64,000 bases of DNA from contig NZ_CP117883.1 of the NCBI RefSeq assembly GCF_028736215.1, positions 2,728,001 to 2,792,000 on the forward strand, given 5' to 3'. Each line of letters starts with the position of its first letter. Positions within the stretch are counted from its first letter, which is position 1. A model generated the notes under the pieces. That model was given only the letters and a program-made list of their open reading frames with translations, made no database searches and was not told the DNA's origin. Shown here in pieces: positions 9,253 to 17,492 of the stretch. Both the position numbers and the translations under genes were made by a program. The stretch is from Mucilaginibacter sp. KACC 22773. Its GTDB lineage: Bacteria > Bacteroidota > Bacteroidia > Sphingobacteriales > Sphingobacteriaceae.

Positions 9253-10986
9253 ATGAGTATAGTAAAAAAAGAAGAAAAGGGGAATTTTCCCACGTTACCT
9301 AAAAGCCAAACTGGTATAACAGGCTTAGATGAAATAACTGGCGGTGGGCTACCTAAAGGCCGCCCCACCTTAATATGTGGCGAAGCTGGCTGCGGTAAAA
9401 CTTTAATGTCGCTCGAATTTATCATTCGCGGCGCAACGGAGTTTGGCGAGCCAGGTGTATTTATGGCGTTTGAGGAGAAGGCCGAGGAGTTGGCCATGAA
9501 CGTAGCTTCATTAGGTTTTGACCTTATAAAGTTGCAAACCGATAACATGGTAAAGATTGATCATGTTCATATTGATCGTAGTGAGATTGAAGAAACAGGC
9601 GAATATGACCTGGAAGGCCTTTTTATAAGATTGGGCTATTCTATAGATGCAATTGGTGCTAAAAGGGTAGTGTTAGATACACTTGAAAATTTGTTTTCGG
9701 GCCTAACCGACCAAACTATTCTGCGGGCCGAACTACGCAGGTTATTTGGGTTTTTGAAGGGCAAAGGAGTTACTGCCATAATAACCGGCGAAAAAGGCGA
9801 AGGCCCATCTTTAACCCGGCAGGGCTTGGAAGAATATGTTTCTGATTGCGTTATCCTGCTTGACCATCGTGTTATCAACCAGATTTCTACCCGCAGGCTA
9901 CGGGTTATCAAGTATCGCGGTTCACAACATGGCACTAACGAATATCCTTTTTTAATTGACGAAGACGGAATTTCTGTTTTACCGGTAACATCTTTAAAAC
10001 TGGGAAAAGATGTGTCGTCGCAAAGAGTTTCTTCGGGTATTCCGGCTCTTGATAACATGCTGGGCGGGCGCGGTTTTTTCAAAGGTAGCAGCGTTTTAGT
10101 TTCAGGCACAGCCGGCACAGGAAAAACCAGTATAGCTGCATACTTTGCCAACGAAACCTGTAATAGCGGTAAAAGATGTTTGTACTTCGCGTTCGAGGAG
10201 TCGCCAAAACAAATTATCAGAAATATGAAATCTATCAATGTGGATATGCAAAAACACATTGATAATAACCTGCTGCAATTTTATGCATCCAGGCCTACTT
10301 TGTATGGCCTTGAAATGCACCTGGTGGCCATTTATAAACTTATTAAAAAATTTAAACCCGCCGCCGTTGTGCTTGACCCCATAACCAACCTCATCACTGT
10401 TGGCTCGGTAAGTGAAGTAAAATCAATGCTGATAAGGCTGATAGATTTTTTGCAGGAAGAACAAATTACGGTAATGTTTACGGCCCTCACCCTTAATACT
10501 ATAATCAGCGACCAAACCGACGAAGGTGTTTCCTCGCTTGTTGATGCATGGCTATTGGTGCGTGATATTGAATATAACGGAGAGCGGAACAGAGGCATGT
10601 ACATCATGAAATCGCGTGGTATGAAACATAGTAACCAGGTGCGTGAGTTTGTTATTACAGACAACGGGCTCGATCTGGTAGATGTATATCTTGGGCCTGA
10701 TGGCGTACTTACCGGCTCGGCACGTGAAGCCGAAAAACTAAAAGAAAAAACCGGGCTTGCATTGAGAGATTTTGCTGTATCGCGTAAAGACAAGGAGATT
10801 ATGCGCAAGCGAATGATGTTGGAATCAAAAATAACTAACCTAAAAGCAGAGTACGAATCAATTGAAGACGAGTTGAATAAAATTTATTTAGAGGAAGAAC
10901 TAAAGCAACAGATAATAGAAAAGAACCGGGAAGAAATTACGAGGATGCGCAGAGGGACAACTGGTGCTGAAAAGAACAAGAGCTAA
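9253..10986 (+). CDS. kaiC: KaiC-family double-domain ATPase/kinase
   Basis: A RecA-like KaiC protein of 577 residues with two KaiC domains (CI about 15-245, CII about 255-490). Walker A motifs are GEAGCGKT (43-50) and GTAGTGKT (285-292). Paired catalytic glutamates are E74/E75 and E315/E316. Walker B segments are RVVLDTLENL and AVVLDPITNL. In CII, TDEGVSSLVD (422-431) aligns with the cyanobacterial TDSHISTITD phosphorylation loop, placing S427/S428 at the S431/T432 sites. The C-terminus (about 500-577) is a charged coiled coil in place of the usual short tail. The gene heads an operon with two kaiB genes and a kinase. KaiC uses ATP hydrolysis and autophosphorylation as a timer in cyanobacteria; here the role is inferred as clock-like or stress signalling. 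Confidence 0.93.
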   Translation: MSIVKKEEKGNFPTLPKSQTGITGLDEITGGGLPKGRPTLICGEAGCGKTLMSLEFIIRGATEFGEPGVFMAFEEKAEELAMNVASLGFDLIKLQTDNMVKIDHVHIDRSEIEETGEYDLEGLFIRLGYSIDAIGAKRVVLDTLENLFSGLTDQTILRAELRRLFGFLKGKGVTAIITGEKGEGPSLTRQGLEEYVSDCVILLDHRVINQISTRRLRVIKYRGSQHGTNEYPFLIDEDGISVLPVTSLKLGKDVSSQRVSSGIPALDNMLGGRGFFKGSSVLVSGTAGTGKTSIAAYFANETCNSGKRCLYFAFEESPKQIIRNMKSINVDMQKHIDNNLLQFYASRPTLYGLEMHLVAIYKLIKKFKPAAVVLDPITNLITVGSVSEVKSMLIRLIDFLQEEQITVMFTALTLNTIISDQTDEGVSSLVDAWLLVRDIEYNGERNRGMYIMKSRGMKHSNQVREFVITDNGLDLVDVYLGPDGVLTGSAREAEKLKEKTGLALRDFAVSRKDKEIMRKRMMLESKITNLKAEYESIEDELNKIYLEEELKQQIIEKNREEITRMRRGTTGAEKNKS

Positions 10987-10992
10987 AATACA

Positions 10993-11280
10993 ATGGAAGA
11001 AGAAATAGTAAAATATGAATTGAGGTTGTATGTTGCCGGCAAAACAGCCAAATCTGTCGCCGCGCTTGCCAACCTGAAAAAATATTGCGAAGAGTACTTA
11101 AAAGGCCAGTACGCAATTGAGGTAATAGATTTATTGGTGCAGCCCCAACTTGCCGAAGGCGACCAGATATTTGCAATACCTACCCTGGTAAGAAAGGTGC
11201 CTGAACCTATCAGGAAAATCATTGGCGATTTATCAAACGAAGAAAAAGTGCTGGTGGGTTTAAATATCAGGCCACGCTAA
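10993..11280 (+). CDS. kaiB: KaiB-family protein, conserved copy
   Basis: A 95-residue thioredoxin-like clock protein that in cyanobacteria switches fold and binds the KaiC CI ring. It lines up without gaps with cyanobacterial KaiB over its whole length ([50 protein letters not shown]). By that numbering Y8, P63 and G89 are kept, while D91 is N91. Residues 8, 89 and 91 are the ones known to tune fold switching. It starts 6 bp after kaiC, so translation is probably coupled. It should be the KaiC-binding partner. Confidence 0.93.
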   Translation: MEEEIVKYELRLYVAGKTAKSVAALANLKKYCEEYLKGQYAIEVIDLLVQPQLAEGDQIFAIPTLVRKVPEPIRKIIGDLSNEEKVLVGLNIRPR

Positions 11281-11290
11281 AGAAAATATA

Positions 11291-11623
11291 ATGTCTGAAC
11301 AAGATCAACTGCCACCTTTGGCCCGGAATTTAAACCTTGATGATGGGAGTGTTTTTCAGTTACGCTTGTTTGTAGCCGGAGCCTCGCCAAATTCAACGCG
11401 TGCTATATCCAATTTAAAGGGTATTTGCGAACAGTATTTAAAGGGCAATTATGAATTGGTAATTATAGACGTTTACCAACAGCCATTAATTGCCGAAAGT
11501 GAACAGATTATTGCCTTGCCGCTGCTAATTAAAAAAGCGCCAGGCGCCGAGCGCCGATTAATAGGCGACATGAGTAATATCGCCAAAGTACTTCGCGGGC
11601 TTGGTTTATATACTGATTATTAA
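11291..11623 (+). CDS. KaiB-family protein, divergent copy
   Basis: A second KaiB-like protein of 110 residues, with a 20-residue N-terminal extension (SEQDQLPPLARNLNLDDGS) before the thioredoxin-like core. Core motifs QLRLFVAG, IIDVYQQPLIAE, ALPLLIKK and RRLIGDMSNIAKVLRGLGL match KaiB, but the residue matching Y8 is Phe and that matching D91 is Gly, while the Pro of LPLL and Gly of RGL remain. It lies 10 bp after the first kaiB and 1 bp before the kinase gene. It may compete with the first copy for KaiC or link KaiC to the kinase, as the KaiB-like domain of SasA does in cyanobacteria (inference). Confidence 0.88.
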   Translation: MSEQDQLPPLARNLNLDDGSVFQLRLFVAGASPNSTRAISNLKGICEQYLKGNYELVIIDVYQQPLIAESEQIIALPLLIKKAPGAERRLIGDMSNIAKVLRGLGLYTDY

Positions 11624-11624
11624 T

Positions 11625-13289
11625 ATGAATCCTGCTAAATTGACATACGACGAGTTATTACAAGAGTTTCGGGAGCTTCAGCTTCAATTGGATGAAGCAA
11701 ACGATACTATTGACGCCATACGAAATGGCCAGGTTGATGCACTTATTGTTAAAGATGATACCGGGCATCAATTATATACGCTTAAAACAGCCGACCAGAC
11801 ATACCGGGTTTTTATTGAAAAAATGAACGAGGGGGCTGTTACCCTGAACAGGGAAGGGGTAATCCTTTACAGTAATTCGCGTTTTGCAACGATGATGAAC
11901 ATGCCCTTAGAGCGGGTAATTGGATTAAGGTTTGAAACTTTTATACCCGAAATTTCTCAGGAAAGGTTTAATTATATGATTAATAATGGCTGGGAAGAAG
12001 ATTGCAAAGGGGAGATTTTGTTAGCAGATAAAAGTGGCCATTTAACCCCTTGTTTGTTATCATGCACAACACTCAGTCTTGACGAAGGCCTGTCGCTTAG
12101 TTTGATACTTACCGATTTAACTACTCAAAAAGAAGCCGAATGGGAACTCAAAGTAAAAAATGATCAGCTTATTGCAGCACAGGAAGAAACTAAAAAATTG
12201 AATAATGAACTTGAGGATACAGTAAAGGAGCGTACGAAAGACTTACTGATAAGCAGGGAGCATTTTAAGCTGCTAAGCGACAATATTCCACAGATGAGCT
12301 GGACAAACCTGCCCAATGGCGAAATTGATTTTTTTAATCAGCAATGGTATAATTATACAGGCTTACGATTTAGTGAGACCGCAGGTTGGGGGTGGCAACG
12401 CGTAGTCCATCCGGATGACCTTGCGATAACCATGGATAAATATGTACATTCATTGAAAACCGGGGTTGTTTTTGAGGTAGAAAACCGCTATCTGCGTTGG
12501 GATGGAAAATACCGCTGGCATTTGAACAGGGCCATGCCCTTGAAAGGTGATAATGGAGAAATTGTTTTTTGGGTGGGCACAGCTACTGATATTGAAGATC
12601 AGAAACAGGAAATGGAACGTAAAGATGAATTTATAGGTGTAGCCAGCCATGAACTTAAAACACCGCTAACCAGCTTAAAAGGCTACATTCAACTCATCAG
12701 CGGCTATAATAAGGAACACGTGCCGCCGGTTGTTAAACAATATATTGAAAAAGCAGCGATTGCTGTAAATAAACTACAACGCCTGATAAATGACTTACTT
12801 GACGTGAGCAAAATACATGCGGGAAGGCTTGAATATGCGATCGAAGAAGTTAACTTGCGCGATTTGGTCGTAACATCGCTTGAGAACGCGCAGCACATGT
12901 ATCCCCAGCATGAGTTTGATAACCTGGCCACATCCCCTTTTAAAATTATTGGAAATGCTGAAAGGTTAGAACAAGTAGTTATGAATTTTATAAATAACGC
13001 CGTAAAATACTCGCAGGTAAACAAAAAGATAATTATTAAAACCGAAATCAACGAAAGCGTGGTGCGCCTATCTGTTACCGATTTTGGAATTGGGTTATCT
13101 GCCGGGCAGATTGAGCGTATATTTGAACGTTTTTACCGCGTTGAAGATCAAAAATTCATGGCGAGTGGCCTGGGCATGGGGCTTTATATCAGCACCGAAA
13201 TTATAAATAATCACAACGGCAAGATAGGAGTAGAGAGTGAATTGGGCAAAGGCGCAACCTTTTATTTTGAGTTGCCAATAATAGCTTAA
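11625..13289 (+). CDS. PAS sensor histidine kinase of the kai operon
   Basis: A cytoplasmic sensor kinase of 555 residues. Order: N-terminal coiled coil (1-45), PAS 1 (about 55-170), a long coiled coil (180-220), PAS 2 with PAC (about 222-330), HisKA with phospho-acceptor H342 in GVASHELKTPLTS, and HATPase_c with NFINNAVKYS, DFGIGL and GLGMGLYIS. The ATG at 11625 was chosen because it lies 1 bp after the second kaiB stop and starts a good coiled coil; an upstream in-frame start would overlap kaiB. The position in the operon makes it the likely output or input kinase of the KaiC module. No response regulator is encoded here. Confidence 0.9.
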   Translation: MNPAKLTYDELLQEFRELQLQLDEANDTIDAIRNGQVDALIVKDDTGHQLYTLKTADQTYRVFIEKMNEGAVTLNREGVILYSNSRFATMMNMPLERVIGLRFETFIPEISQERFNYMINNGWEEDCKGEILLADKSGHLTPCLLSCTTLSLDEGLSLSLILTDLTTQKEAEWELKVKNDQLIAAQEETKKLNNELEDTVKERTKDLLISREHFKLLSDNIPQMSWTNLPNGEIDFFNQQWYNYTGLRFSETAGWGWQRVVHPDDLAITMDKYVHSLKTGVVFEVENRYLRWDGKYRWHLNRAMPLKGDNGEIVFWVGTATDIEDQKQEMERKDEFIGVASHELKTPLTSLKGYIQLISGYNKEHVPPVVKQYIEKAAIAVNKLQRLINDLLDVSKIHAGRLEYAIEEVNLRDLVVTSLENAQHMYPQHEFDNLATSPFKIIGNAERLEQVVMNFINNAVKYSQVNKKIIIKTEINESVVRLSVTDFGIGLSAGQIERIFERFYRVEDQKFMASGLGMGLYISTEIINNHNGKIGVESELGKGATFYFELPIIA

Positions 13290-13393
13290 TATTTGCCCGT
13301 CAAATTATTTTAGGCTAAAATTGCGGTTACATTAATTACTTCTGATATTGGAGGTAAAATGGTTTGGTTAGCAAATCTATATATATCATAAAC

Positions 13394-14170
13394 ATGTCGG
13401 CCATCGATAACGGAAATGTATCAAGCGTAATAAGTACCAATGGTGCGGCTACTATTAGTTTCTATCACCCATCCCAAAATTCACTCCCATCTCATTTACT
13501 GCAAAAGCTGGCTAAAAGTATCCGGGAGGCAGGCGTCGATGACGCTGTAAAAGTGATTATATTAAAAAGTGAGGGCGATCGTACATTTTGTGCCGGCGCC
13601 AGCTTTGATGAACTGATGCAGATAAAGGATAAGGAACAAGGCTGCAAATTTTTTTCAGGCTTTGCTGATGTAATTAACGCGTGCCGCAAATCGCCCAAGC
13701 TAATTGTTGCCCGGGTGCAGGGGAAAGCCGTTGGCGGTGGGGTGGGCCTGGCAGCAGCAGCAGATTATTGTGTGGCTACCCAATTCGCCGCGATAAAGCT
13801 AAGCGAGCTTGCAATAGGGATAGGGCCATTTGTGATATCGCCGGCGGTGATACGTAAAGTTGGGTTACCGGCATTTTCGCAATTGACTTTTCAGGCAACT
13901 GAATTCCAAACTGCGCAATGGGCAAAAGAAAAGGGCTTGTATAACGAAGTATATGACGATATAACCTCTCTCGATTTTGCTGTTAATGAGTTAGTAAACA
14001 AACTTGTGTCGTATAATCCCGCGGCCTTAACTGCCCTTAAACAACTATTATGGGAAGGAACCAACGATTGGGATTCGTTATTAGCTGGTAGGGCGGCAAT
14101 TAGTGGCGAACTTGTATTATCCGATTTTACCCAGCAGGCACTTCAGGTTTTTTTAACCTCAAAAAAATGA
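13394..14170 (+). CDS. Enoyl-CoA hydratase/isomerase family protein
   Basis: A crotonase-fold protein of 258 residues, the normal length. Visible features are the oxyanion-hole segments FCAGASFDEL (about 65-75) and GKAVGGGVGLAAAADYCVA (about 113-131), and LSELAIGIGP at the usual catalytic-Glu position. It probably acts on an acyl-CoA by hydration or isomerisation in the cytoplasm; the substrate is unknown. The ATG at 13394 is preferred over a TTG at 13364. A GGAGG followed by a 10-codon frame (MVWLANLYIS, 13358-13390) lies just upstream and could be a leader, but this is weak. It follows the kai operon by about 100 bp. Confidence 0.85.
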   Translation: MSAIDNGNVSSVISTNGAATISFYHPSQNSLPSHLLQKLAKSIREAGVDDAVKVIILKSEGDRTFCAGASFDELMQIKDKEQGCKFFSGFADVINACRKSPKLIVARVQGKAVGGGVGLAAAADYCVATQFAAIKLSELAIGIGPFVISPAVIRKVGLPAFSQLTFQATEFQTAQWAKEKGLYNEVYDDITSLDFAVNELVNKLVSYNPAALTALKQLLWEGTNDWDSLLAGRAAISGELVLSDFTQQALQVFLTSKK

Positions 14171-14184
14171 GTAGCTGTTAGTTT

Positions 14185-14207
14185 AATCAATAGGTTTTGA
14201 TTTTTTT
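14185..14207 (+). terminator. Weak intrinsic terminator after the crotonase gene
   Basis: AATCAA - 6-nt loop - TTGATT followed by a T-run (14201-14207), 15 bp after the stop of the enoyl-CoA hydratase gene. The stem is short and AT-rich, so termination efficiency is doubtful. Confidence 0.35.
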
Positions 14208-14375
14208 ATGTACTAATCAAAATAGTTATTACCCACTGAATCCATCATCTATTAAAATTAGCTTTGGGCTGATTTTGTTATAACTTTATCAGGATAAATT
14301 TACAGCCCAAACTACATCCTGATTAAAGCGAAATATTTGGTAAATTATATAGCTTGCAGGAATATTTTATTTTAA

Positions 14376-17045
14376 ATGTACTGTCCTCAAAAAAGCAAAT
14401 TTATAACCTTTGTAAGCTTATTCACCATATTGGCAGGTGTATTAGTTATCTGTGGGTGGCTTTTGAACATAGACGCACTTAAAACACTCATACCCCAATA
14501 TGTGACGGTGAAATTTAGCACTGCAATGTGCCTGTGTTTTTTGGGAGTAACTACTTTATTAACCCAACAATCTCCCAAAAAGAATATCAGGTTTGCATTA
14601 ATTACACTATCAATCATCGTTGCGTTGTTTGGCTTATTTGGTTTATTGCAGGACCTGCTGCAGTTTCACGTCGTTACTGATCAATTTTTTAATGGCGGCA
14701 ATGATACCTTAACCAATACCAGCTACTCTTATAATAGCTATGCAACCATAAACACTTCTATTTGTACCTTGTTGTTAGGTTTGGCCTTTTTGCTGCTTGG
14801 TTACAAGCAACAGAAAATACAACTGATGGGGCAGTATATGCTTCATGTTGTTACACTTATTTCAACTGTTGCCATCATCGGTTATTTATATGGCCTGTCG
14901 CTGTTTTATAAGTTCAGCTATGTGAGTTCGATGCCGGTGCATACCGCATCGTTGTTTTTGGGGATTTCAATAGCAGCCTCGCTTTTGCATCCCCAATATG
15001 GCTTTACCAATTTGTTTACAGGTAGCAGGGTGGGTAATCAAATGGCCCGTAAGTTATTTTTACCGTTGGAACTGATATTTGTTGTTTTGGGTTTTCTTAG
15101 GTTTAAAACACAATATAACCACCTGGTTACACTTGAGGTTAGTATATATATGCTACCCCTCATCATGCTTGTCATTTGCCTTACCATAGTTGCTTTAACC
15201 GCAATATGGCTTAACCGCATAGATGAAAAACGCTCTGCGGCGGAAAATGAAGTTATTTCAATTAACAGTTCGCTTGAGAAAAGGGTAGCAGAACGATCTG
15301 TTGAACTAACAGCACTGGTAAACAAACTTGGCGAAAGTGAACGCCGGTACCGTTTGCTTATTGAACATGCTTCAGATGCCATATATGTGCTTAATTTCGA
15401 CAATAATTTTACCGAAGTAAACGCCAGCATGTGCAAAATGACCGGTTACTCGCGTGAAGAACTTTTACAACTTAATTTAGTAAACCTGATTGAGCCCGGG
15501 CATCTTAAAATTGACCCCATTGTCTTGAGCCCGGATGAATTGGCTGAGGCAGTTATTAAAGAACGTCGTTTTCTGAAGAAAGACGGCACCAGTTTTGACG
15601 TAGAAGTAAACGTAAAAAAATTTTCAGACGACCGCATCCTGGTTATAGCCCGCGATATTACAGCACGTAAGGCAATGGAAACCGAGCTAAGACTTGCGGA
15701 ACTAAAATTCAGAACTTTGGCCGAAAAATCAATGGTGGGCATCTACATTGTTCAAAAGAGGAAATTTACCTATGTAAATCCACGTTTTGCACAGGTTTTT
15801 GGCTATAGCCAGGAAGAGCTTATTAATGCCCCATCTGCAGCAATGGTTGTTAGCGAGCAACACAGGGACATCGCGTTAGAGCACATCCGTGCCCGGTTAG
15901 CAGGAGAGATTGACAGTATCGATTACGAGGCAATTGGCCAACGGGCAGATGGATCATTAAACTGGGTAGAGTTTTATGGTAACATGGTAACCATTAATGG
16001 CGAACCCACCATTATAGGATCAATGATAGATATAACAGAAAGGAAAGAGGCTGAGGAATTGCTGCGCCAATCTGAACTGAAATATAAATTGCTGTTTGAT
16101 AGCAACCCATTACCCATGTGGATGATCTCGAAAGACGATCTTTCGATAATTGCTGCAAATAAAGCTGCAACAAGACACTACGGGTATACCATTGATGAGT
16201 TTTTACAGATGAATGCCAGGGATCTTAGAATTGAAGAGGATTGGAGCGCCATGGTTGATAGCTTTAATAAAAACACTTCTGACTCAGGAGATCAGGGTAT
16301 TTTTAAACATCAAAGGAAAAATGGATCGATAATTAATGTTCAGATCATTACACAGGATATTGTATTTAATGGGCGGCCGGTGAGGCTATCATTGGCTAAC
16401 GATATTACTGAAAAAATTAAGTCGGAAGAGTTACTGCGCAAATCAGAAGCTAACCTTCAAACAATTTTAAATACCACAGATTCTGCTTATGCGCTGTTTG
16501 ATAAAAACCTGCGTGTACTGGCATATAATACGATGGCTGCGAAGTTTATAAAAACGCAATATAAGCACGAACAGGATGGCGCTGATTTGCCTGCAGATTA
16601 TTTTCCCATTGAACGGTTTCCTCAGCTTGAAAAGTTTGCCGGCCAGGTGTTAACCGGACATCATGTAAGTTATGAAATTGATTACCAGCAGCCCAATGGT
16701 GATACGATGTGGTATGACGTAAGGTTGTTGCCAATTATTGACAGCAATGATCTGATATTGGGGCTTATGATATCGCTTTATGACATTACCGAAAGAAAGA
16801 ATGCCGAAAGCGATCTGAAAGCTGCTTATGAACGGATTCATGCTCAGATAAACAGCATAAAAACAATGGCCTGGAAGCAATCTCACTTTATGCGCAGCCC
16901 TGTTGCCAATTTAAAGGGACTTGCAGCAATGCTTAAAGATGATCCGGGGGATGCCACGGCTTTAGCTTATGTTATGTTGGAACTTGACCGTCTTGACGCT
17001 GTAATAATTGAAATGGCAAATGATGCAGCCATCCATGAGGATTAA
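14376..17045 (+). CDS. Membrane multi-PAS protein with DHp-like tail but no ATPase domain
   Basis: An 889-residue inner-membrane sensor. The N-terminus has about eight transmembrane helices (roughly 9-300, the last near 260-290), then a short coiled coil, then four PAS units at about 323-430, 445-560, 568-685 and 692-810. The last 70 residues form a helix pair containing WKQSHFMRSPVANLKG, a HisKA-like phospho-acceptor motif with H837, and the protein ends 52 residues later without any HATPase_c domain. The stop is followed by a strong terminator, so this is the natural end and not a frameshift visible here. It could receive phosphate from another kinase or act as a dimer partner. It is clustered with the three other PAS kinases of this region. 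Confidence 0.87.
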   Translation: MYCPQKSKFITFVSLFTILAGVLVICGWLLNIDALKTLIPQYVTVKFSTAMCLCFLGVTTLLTQQSPKKNIRFALITLSIIVALFGLFGLLQDLLQFHVVTDQFFNGGNDTLTNTSYSYNSYATINTSICTLLLGLAFLLLGYKQQKIQLMGQYMLHVVTLISTVAIIGYLYGLSLFYKFSYVSSMPVHTASLFLGISIAASLLHPQYGFTNLFTGSRVGNQMARKLFLPLELIFVVLGFLRFKTQYNHLVTLEVSIYMLPLIMLVICLTIVALTAIWLNRIDEKRSAAENEVISINSSLEKRVAERSVELTALVNKLGESERRYRLLIEHASDAIYVLNFDNNFTEVNASMCKMTGYSREELLQLNLVNLIEPGHLKIDPIVLSPDELAEAVIKERRFLKKDGTSFDVEVNVKKFSDDRILVIARDITARKAMETELRLAELKFRTLAEKSMVGIYIVQKRKFTYVNPRFAQVFGYSQEELINAPSAAMVVSEQHRDIALEHIRARLAGEIDSIDYEAIGQRADGSLNWVEFYGNMVTINGEPTIIGSMIDITERKEAEELLRQSELKYKLLFDSNPLPMWMISKDDLSIIAANKAATRHYGYTIDEFLQMNARDLRIEEDWSAMVDSFNKNTSDSGDQGIFKHQRKNGSIINVQIITQDIVFNGRPVRLSLANDITEKIKSEELLRKSEANLQTILNTTDSAYALFDKNLRVLAYNTMAAKFIKTQYKHEQDGADLPADYFPIERFPQLEKFAGQVLTGHHVSYEIDYQQPNGDTMWYDVRLLPIIDSNDLILGLMISLYDITERKNAESDLKAAYERIHAQINSIKTMAWKQSHFMRSPVANLKGLAAMLKDDPGDATALAYVMLELDRLDAVIIEMANDAAIHED

Positions 17046-17053
17046 ATGGTTTG

Positions 17054-17116
17054 AATATTCAAAATGAAAGTCTATCCGGTATTGCAGGATGGGTTTCATT
17101 TTGAATATTTTTTATT
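17054..17116 (+). terminator. Strong intrinsic terminator
   Basis: Arms AATATTCAAAATGAAA (17054-17069) and its exact complement (17094-17109) enclose a loop with a further ATCC/GGAT pairing. A T-rich run follows to about 17116. It ends the multi-PAS gene and lies between it and a convergent small gene, so it may work for both. Confidence 0.8.
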
Positions 17117-17122
17117 TACGTA

Positions 17123-17401
17123 TTACCAGCGGCGGTGGCCATGAAATGGCCTATAATATGCCCTGTGATAGTACGGTCTGCAATTGCTTACTGAAGTGTA
17201 ATATCGTGGTCTGCCGTAATAAACACTTCTGTCATAGTAAACGGGTTCGGGGTAGTAAGGGCGATAATCATCGGCCATAATAACCCGGTGATGTGGGTAG
17301 CCATATCCAAATGACGCGGCAATCGAGATACTTTGAGCTTTGGCAAATTGAAATGAAAATAATATGGCCAGGGTTATTATCGAAATTTTAATCAGTTTCA
17401 T
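17123..17401 (-). CDS. Small secreted Tyr/His/Pro-rich protein
   Basis: A 92-residue protein with a good signal peptide (cut after about residue 22, FAKA-Q). The mature part is very rich in Tyr, Pro, Arg and His, with repeated YYP, YYGRPRYY and YYHRAYYRPFHGH patterns. It is exported. The composition suggests a low-complexity envelope protein, possibly metal- or surface-binding, but no family function is known to me. It has its own ATG and a terminator beyond its 3' end, which supports it as a real gene even though it is short. Confidence 0.65.
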   Translation of the reverse strand: MKLIKISIITLAILFSFQFAKAQSISIAASFGYGYPHHRVIMADDYRPYYPEPVYYDRSVYYGRPRYYTSVSNCRPYYHRAYYRPFHGHRRW

Positions 17402-17492
17402 GGCTTTAAAAATTTATTAGTTAATAACTTTGTCTACATTTATATTGACTGGAAAATAAACCACCGGTTTAATTTTTTTATTCTTTTTAAGC

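Noticed and set aside
11601..13289. Longer kinase start overlapping the second kaiB gene
   Set aside because: The extra residues come from the kaiB reading region; the ATG at 11625 one base after its stop is normal for the operon.
13350..13390. GGAGG followed by a 10-codon frame, a possible leader peptide
   Set aside because: Bacteroidota rarely rely on strong Shine-Dalgarno sequences and there is no hairpin to suggest attenuation, so no leader is called.
17089..17280. Plus-strand frame of 63 codons
   Set aside because: It runs antisense to the Tyr-rich secreted protein, starts inside a terminator and has no family character.
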